A DNA stretch of 10,397 bases from Victivallales bacterium (GTDB taxonomy: Bacteria > Verrucomicrobiota > Lentisphaeria > Victivallales > JAUVCU01): positions 1 through 10,397 of the forward strand of contig JAOZMT010000041.1 of assembly GCA_029934175.1 (NCBI GenBank), given 5' to 3'. Below are positions 7,787 through 10,397 of the stretch, piece after piece. Each line of letters begins with the position of its first letter. Within the stretch, counting starts at the first letter, position 1. The translations under genes and the position numbers were made by a program. The notes beneath the pieces are model-generated. The model had not been told where the DNA came from. It made no database searches and saw only the letters and a program-made list of their open reading frames with translations.

Positions 7787-9196
7787 ATGGAAGATTATAA
7801 AGTAGCTGACATGGCGTTAGCAGAATTTGGAAGAAAAGAGTTGGATATAGCTGAACATGAAATGCCAGGTTTAATGGCGACTAGAAAAAAATATGGAAAA
7901 GCACAACCTCTAGCTGGTAAAAAAATTATGGGTAGTTTACACATGACTATTCAAACTGCGGTTTTAATTGAAACTTTAGTTGAACTTGGTGCTGATGTTA
8001 GATGGTGTTCGTGTAATATCTTCTCAACACAAGACCATGCTGCTGCAGCAATCGCAAAAACTGGAGTTCCTGTTTTCGCATGGAAAGGTGAAACTTTAGA
8101 AGAATATTGGGATTGCACAATGAAAGCATTAACTTGGCCTGATGGTTCTGGTCCTGATCAAATTGTTGATGATGGAGGAGATGCTACTCTTTTAATTCAT
8201 AGAGGGCGTGATGCTGAAAAAGATGCATCAATTCTTGATGAACCAACAGATAATGCTGAATTAAAAGTTATCAATGCAGTTTTAAAACAACAACTTACTG
8301 TTAATAATAAACATTGGCACGCTGTTGCTGATGCGATGATTGGTGTTAGTGAAGAAACAACTACTGGTGTTCATCGTTTAATTCAAATGGAAGAAAAAGG
8401 TGAACTTTTATTCCAAGCTATTAATGTTAATGACTCTGTTACAAAATCTAAATTTGATAATGTTTATGGATGTCGTCATTCTTTAGTTGATGGTATCAAA
8501 CGAGCATTAGATGTTTTAATTAGTGGAAAAACTGCTATGGTTTGTGGGTTTGGTGATGTAGGAAAAGGTTCTGCTGAGTCTTTACGAAATGAAAGAGCTC
8601 AAATTATGGTTAGTGAAATTGACCCTATTTGTGCATTACAAGCGTGTATGACTGGATATAAAGTTTGTCCAATTGAAGATGCTCTACCTTATGCTGATAT
8701 CTATGTTACTACAACTGGAAATAAAGATATTATCACAGCTGAACACATGTCAAAAATGAAAGATCAAGCAATTGTTTGTAATATCGGACATTTTGATAAT
8801 GAAATTCAAGTGGCTCAATTAGAAGCTATCCCTGGAATTGTTAAAACTGAAATAAAAGGAGCAGAATGCCCTGTTTCTCGTTATACATTCCCTGATGGAC
8901 ACAGTATATATCTTCTTGCTGAAGGAAGATTAATCAACCTTGGTTGTGCTACTGGACATCCTAGTTTTGTTATGAGTAATAGTTTTACAAATCAAACAAT
9001 AGCTCAAATTGATATTGCAAATAATCCTAAAAGAGAAGTTGGAGTTTACAGACTTGACAAAAAACTTGATGAAGAAGTTGCAATGTTGCATTTAGAAAAA
9101 TTAGGTGCAAAATTAAGTGTCCTATCACAAGAGCAAGCTGATTATATTAGTGTGCCAGTTGATGGTCCATATAAACCAGAACATTATAGATATTAA
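7787..9196 (+). CDS. ahcY: Adenosylhomocysteinase (S-adenosylhomocysteine hydrolase)
   Basis: This NAD-dependent cytosolic enzyme reversibly splits S-adenosylhomocysteine, the product and inhibitor of methyltransferases, into homocysteine and adenosine. At 469 residues it is the long bacterial form: compared with the ~430-residue animal enzyme it has an extra segment of about 40 residues (roughly 140-180). Active-site residues are present: His52, Asp129 in DDGGD (128-132), Glu190 in SEETTTG, Lys220, Asp224, Asn225 and Cys229 in the NDSVTKSKFDN to YGC stretch, His335 in CNIGHFD and His391 in GHPSFVM. The Rossmann motif is GFGDVGKG (254-261). The C-terminal PYKPEHYRY supplies Lys463 and Tyr467, which reach into the NAD site of the neighbouring subunit. 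AGGAAA lies about 8 nt upstream, and a strong terminator follows 8 nt after the stop. Confidence 0.98.
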   Translation: MEDYKVADMALAEFGRKELDIAEHEMPGLMATRKKYGKAQPLAGKKIMGSLHMTIQTAVLIETLVELGADVRWCSCNIFSTQDHAAAAIAKTGVPVFAWKGETLEEYWDCTMKALTWPDGSGPDQIVDDGGDATLLIHRGRDAEKDASILDEPTDNAELKVINAVLKQQLTVNNKHWHAVADAMIGVSEETTTGVHRLIQMEEKGELLFQAINVNDSVTKSKFDNVYGCRHSLVDGIKRALDVLISGKTAMVCGFGDVGKGSAESLRNERAQIMVSEIDPICALQACMTGYKVCPIEDALPYADIYVTTTGNKDIITAEHMSKMKDQAIVCNIGHFDNEIQVAQLEAIPGIVKTEIKGAECPVSRYTFPDGHSIYLLAEGRLINLGCATGHPSFVMSNSFTNQTIAQIDIANNPKREVGVYRLDKKLDEEVAMLHLEKLGAKLSVLSQEQADYISVPVDGPYKPEHYRY

Positions 9197-9204
9197 TCTA
9201 TTTC

Positions 9205-9234
9205 AAAAGGGGAATTTCTATTCCCCTTTTTTTT
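9205..9234 (+). terminator. Intrinsic terminator of the metK-ahcY operon
   Basis: AAAAGGGGAAT (9205-9215) pairs perfectly with ATTCCCCTTTT (9220-9230) across a TTCT loop. A run of eight T (9227-9234) completes a classic Rho-independent terminator. On the opposite strand the stem is preceded by A residues and not followed by a good T run, so it mainly stops plus-strand transcription. Confidence 0.95.
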
Positions 9235-9237
9235 ATA

Positions 9238-10188
9238 ATGTTTCCTTTCACAATAAATGAAATTCAAAACTTACAAGCAGATAGCCTTTACGATTTATCA
9301 TTTTTAGATTCTCAAGGTATATTGTTAAGACCAAATGAAGACATTAATTCTTTCAAGCAAAGAATTATCAAATTAAAAAATGCAATTGATGAAGTAGATG
9401 AAAGACTTGATGATGGTAAAAAATATGAAGTTTTTGATAATGTTGCTGTATCAAAAGACCAAAGAATATCACTTGAAATTTTATCAGATGCATCAAATAT
9501 AACCGAATCAAAATATAAATTCTCAATAAATTGGGTTCCAGGTTTTTTTCTAACAGAAAAACTAGGATTTTTATGGGGTGGCTGTGCTGCTTTTGATCCT
9601 GACAATGGATTATCTATATTCCTTATTCGTTCAAATTTTGCAAAGAAAAAAAAATGGTTAATATATTCTCGAGAAGAATTATTATCTCACGAATTATGTC
9701 ATGTAGCAAGAATGCCATTAGATGATGTTGCTTATGAAGAGCATTTTGCATATAACATATCATTTAGCACATTTCGCAAATATATAGGTAATTGTTTTCA
9801 AAACGGTTATGATTCTATTCTTTTTATAATTCCGATATTTTTAATGATGTTTGCACAAATCGCACAAATCTTTTTTTATAGAGAATTGCCACTTTGGATA
9901 TTTTCAATATTTGCAATTATATATCCATTATTTTTATTTATCCGAAATTTTTATTATAGAAAAATTTACTTTAAAGCATTGAAAAATCTTAACTTGATAT
10001 ATCCCAAATCCAGTGAAGCGATACTATTTCGTTTAGTAAAAGATGAAATCAAAGCATTATCTATATTAAAATCAAAAGAAGAAGTCAAAGAGTGGCTTAA
10101 AATTAATTCAAAAAAAGATTTAAGGTGGAAGATAATAACTGGGAACGCTGAGCTCCTGCTCGGCAATAACTGCACAGTTCGCAAATAA
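9238..10188 (+). CDS. Unrecognised membrane protein with an HExxH metallopeptidase motif
   Basis: I do not recognise this 316-residue protein. A soluble N-terminal part (1-190) carries HELCH (151-155), which fits the HExxH zinc-binding motif. Twelve residues later comes AYEEHFAY (165-172), where Glu167 or Glu168 could be the third zinc ligand, as in gluzincin-type peptidases. A hydrophobic pair follows (about 192-213 and 217-236), then a basic, helical C-terminal part. There is no signal peptide, so the catalytic part is probably cytosolic and anchored by the hairpin. Peptidase activity is inferred from the motif only. The ATG lies 3 nt after the ahcY terminator, with no Shine-Dalgarno sequence, and TATAAT (9234-9239) overlaps it. 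No later in-frame Met exists before residue 159. The last residues, TGNAELLLGNNCTVRK, come from repeat-like DNA. Confidence 0.7.
   Translation: MFPFTINEIQNLQADSLYDLSFLDSQGILLRPNEDINSFKQRIIKLKNAIDEVDERLDDGKKYEVFDNVAVSKDQRISLEILSDASNITESKYKFSINWVPGFFLTEKLGFLWGGCAAFDPDNGLSIFLIRSNFAKKKKWLIYSREELLSHELCHVARMPLDDVAYEEHFAYNISFSTFRKYIGNCFQNGYDSILFIIPIFLMMFAQIAQIFFYRELPLWIFSIFAIIYPLFLFIRNFYYRKIYFKALKNLNLIYPKSSEAILFRLVKDEIKALSILKSKEEVKEWLKINSKKDLRWKIITGNAELLLGNNCTVRK
10141..10182 (+). repeat. GC-richer hairpin-forming sequence over the 3' end of the gene
   Basis: GCTGAGC (10147-10153) pairs with GCTCGGC (10158-10164) across TCCT, with one G-T wobble. GGGAAC (10141-10146) and GTTCGC (10177-10182) can pair outside it with one mismatch. 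AACTG/CAGTT forms a further dyad between them. The composition stands out sharply from the AT-rich gene body. It looks like a mobile or dispersed short repeat that now supplies the last residues of the protein, but copy number elsewhere cannot be seen here. Confidence 0.45.
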
Positions 10189-10194
10189 TTGTTT

Positions 10195-10229
10195 GTCCAC
10201 AAAAAGGCGTTGTTTTTAATGCCGTCCAC
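10195..10229. repeat. Hairpin flanked by GTCCAC direct repeats
   Basis: GTCCAC occurs at 10195-10200 and 10224-10229. Between them GGCGTT (10206-10211) pairs with AATGCC (10218-10223) with one G-U wobble across a 6-nt loop. It lies 17 nt after the peptidase-like gene. There is no T run directly behind it, so it is a poor terminator and may belong to the same repeat region as its neighbours. Confidence 0.4.
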
Positions 10230-10250
10230 TATTTATAAATATTTTTTAAC

Positions 10251-10277
10251 CACTAATAGACACTAACTGAACACTAA
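10251..10277. repeat. Short array of CACTAA units
   Basis: CACTAA occurs at 10251-10256, 10261-10266 and 10272-10277, a spacing of 10 and 11 nt, or about one helical turn. A related CACTAT lies at 10227-10232. The spacers differ in sequence. This may be a dispersed intergenic repeat or a set of same-face protein-binding sites. There is no gene in 10189-10397. Confidence 0.5.
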
Positions 10278-10298
10278 TAAAAATAATCTAAACTCGTT

Positions 10299-10331
10299 GA
10301 CTTTACGAAATAAAATTTATAAAGTCTTTTT
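10299..10331 (+). terminator. Weak terminator-like hairpin
   Basis: GACTTTA (10299-10305) pairs with TAAAGTC (10320-10326). AAAT and ATTT can pair inside the loop, and five T follow (10327-10331). It could end transcripts of the upstream membrane-protein gene. The stem is AT-rich and the T run short. A TTGACT (10297-10302) overlaps it, so a promoter is an alternative reading, although no good -10 box sits at the right distance. Confidence 0.35.
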
Positions 10332-10397
10332 ATTATATAAATATCAGAGCTCAAGTAATCGAAAAATAAATCGCAAGTAAACGCTCTCATAATAAAC

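Noticed and set aside
9234..9239. TATAAT as a promoter for the HExxH gene
   Set aside because: Transcription would begin after the ATG, and the -35 position falls in the terminator stem with no match.
9312..9605. Minus-strand open frame opposite the HExxH gene
   Set aside because: It is serine-rich low-complexity protein typical of an antisense shadow, and the plus-strand frame has a motif and membrane helices. The same applies to the minus-strand frame at 9966-10229.
10297..10325. TTGACT as a plus-strand promoter near the right end
   Set aside because: The only box at 17 nt is TAAAGT, a poor -10 match. The sequence is better explained as the arm of the GACTTTA/TAAAGTC hairpin, and no gene starts in the remaining window.

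Overview
The window is AT-rich DNA from a bacterium with an outer membrane. It carries a three-part RND efflux system, including two lipoproteins with clear lipoboxes. No RNA genes, phage genes, insertion sequences or CRISPR arrays were seen. The phylum cannot be fixed by eye. A low-GC genome with metK, a PfkB-type adenosine kinase and long-form ahcY in a row would fit a member of the Planctomycetes-Verrucomicrobia-Lentisphaerae group, but that is a weak inference.

Left half (1-5117, minus strand): an efflux operon reading right to left. It starts from a strong sigma70-like promoter (5063-5091) next to a perfect 23-bp palindrome (5095-5117), then encodes a TetR-family regulator, a lipoprotein periplasmic adaptor, an RND inner-membrane pump and the first 31 codons of an outer-membrane lipoprotein that runs off the left edge. 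The genes are packed with a 1-nt gap and then two ATGA overlaps, and three of the four Shine-Dalgarno sequences lie 7 nt from their ATG (8 nt for the regulator). The pump lacks the paired aspartates and the lysine of the usual proton relay.

Middle (5118-5591): a non-coding, divergent intergenic region. It holds diverged direct and inverted repeats built around a CGCAGAATAATT word (5164-5361), a possible metK promoter and two small hairpins. No recognised SAM or SAH riboswitch was found.

Right half (5592-9234, plus strand): a compact operon for the activated-methyl cycle. MetK makes S-adenosylmethionine, AhcY splits the S-adenosylhomocysteine left after methyl transfer into homocysteine and adenosine, and the kinase between them removes adenosine as AMP. 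A textbook intrinsic terminator closes the operon.

Right end (9238-10397): an unrecognised gene for a protein with an HExxH zinc-peptidase motif and two membrane segments. It starts 3 nt after the terminator's T run with no visible ribosome binding site. Its last codons are made from a GC-richer, hairpin-forming sequence that looks like an inserted repeat. Beyond it lie about 200 nt of non-coding repeats: a GTCCAC-flanked hairpin, a CACTAA array and a weak terminator-like hairpin.
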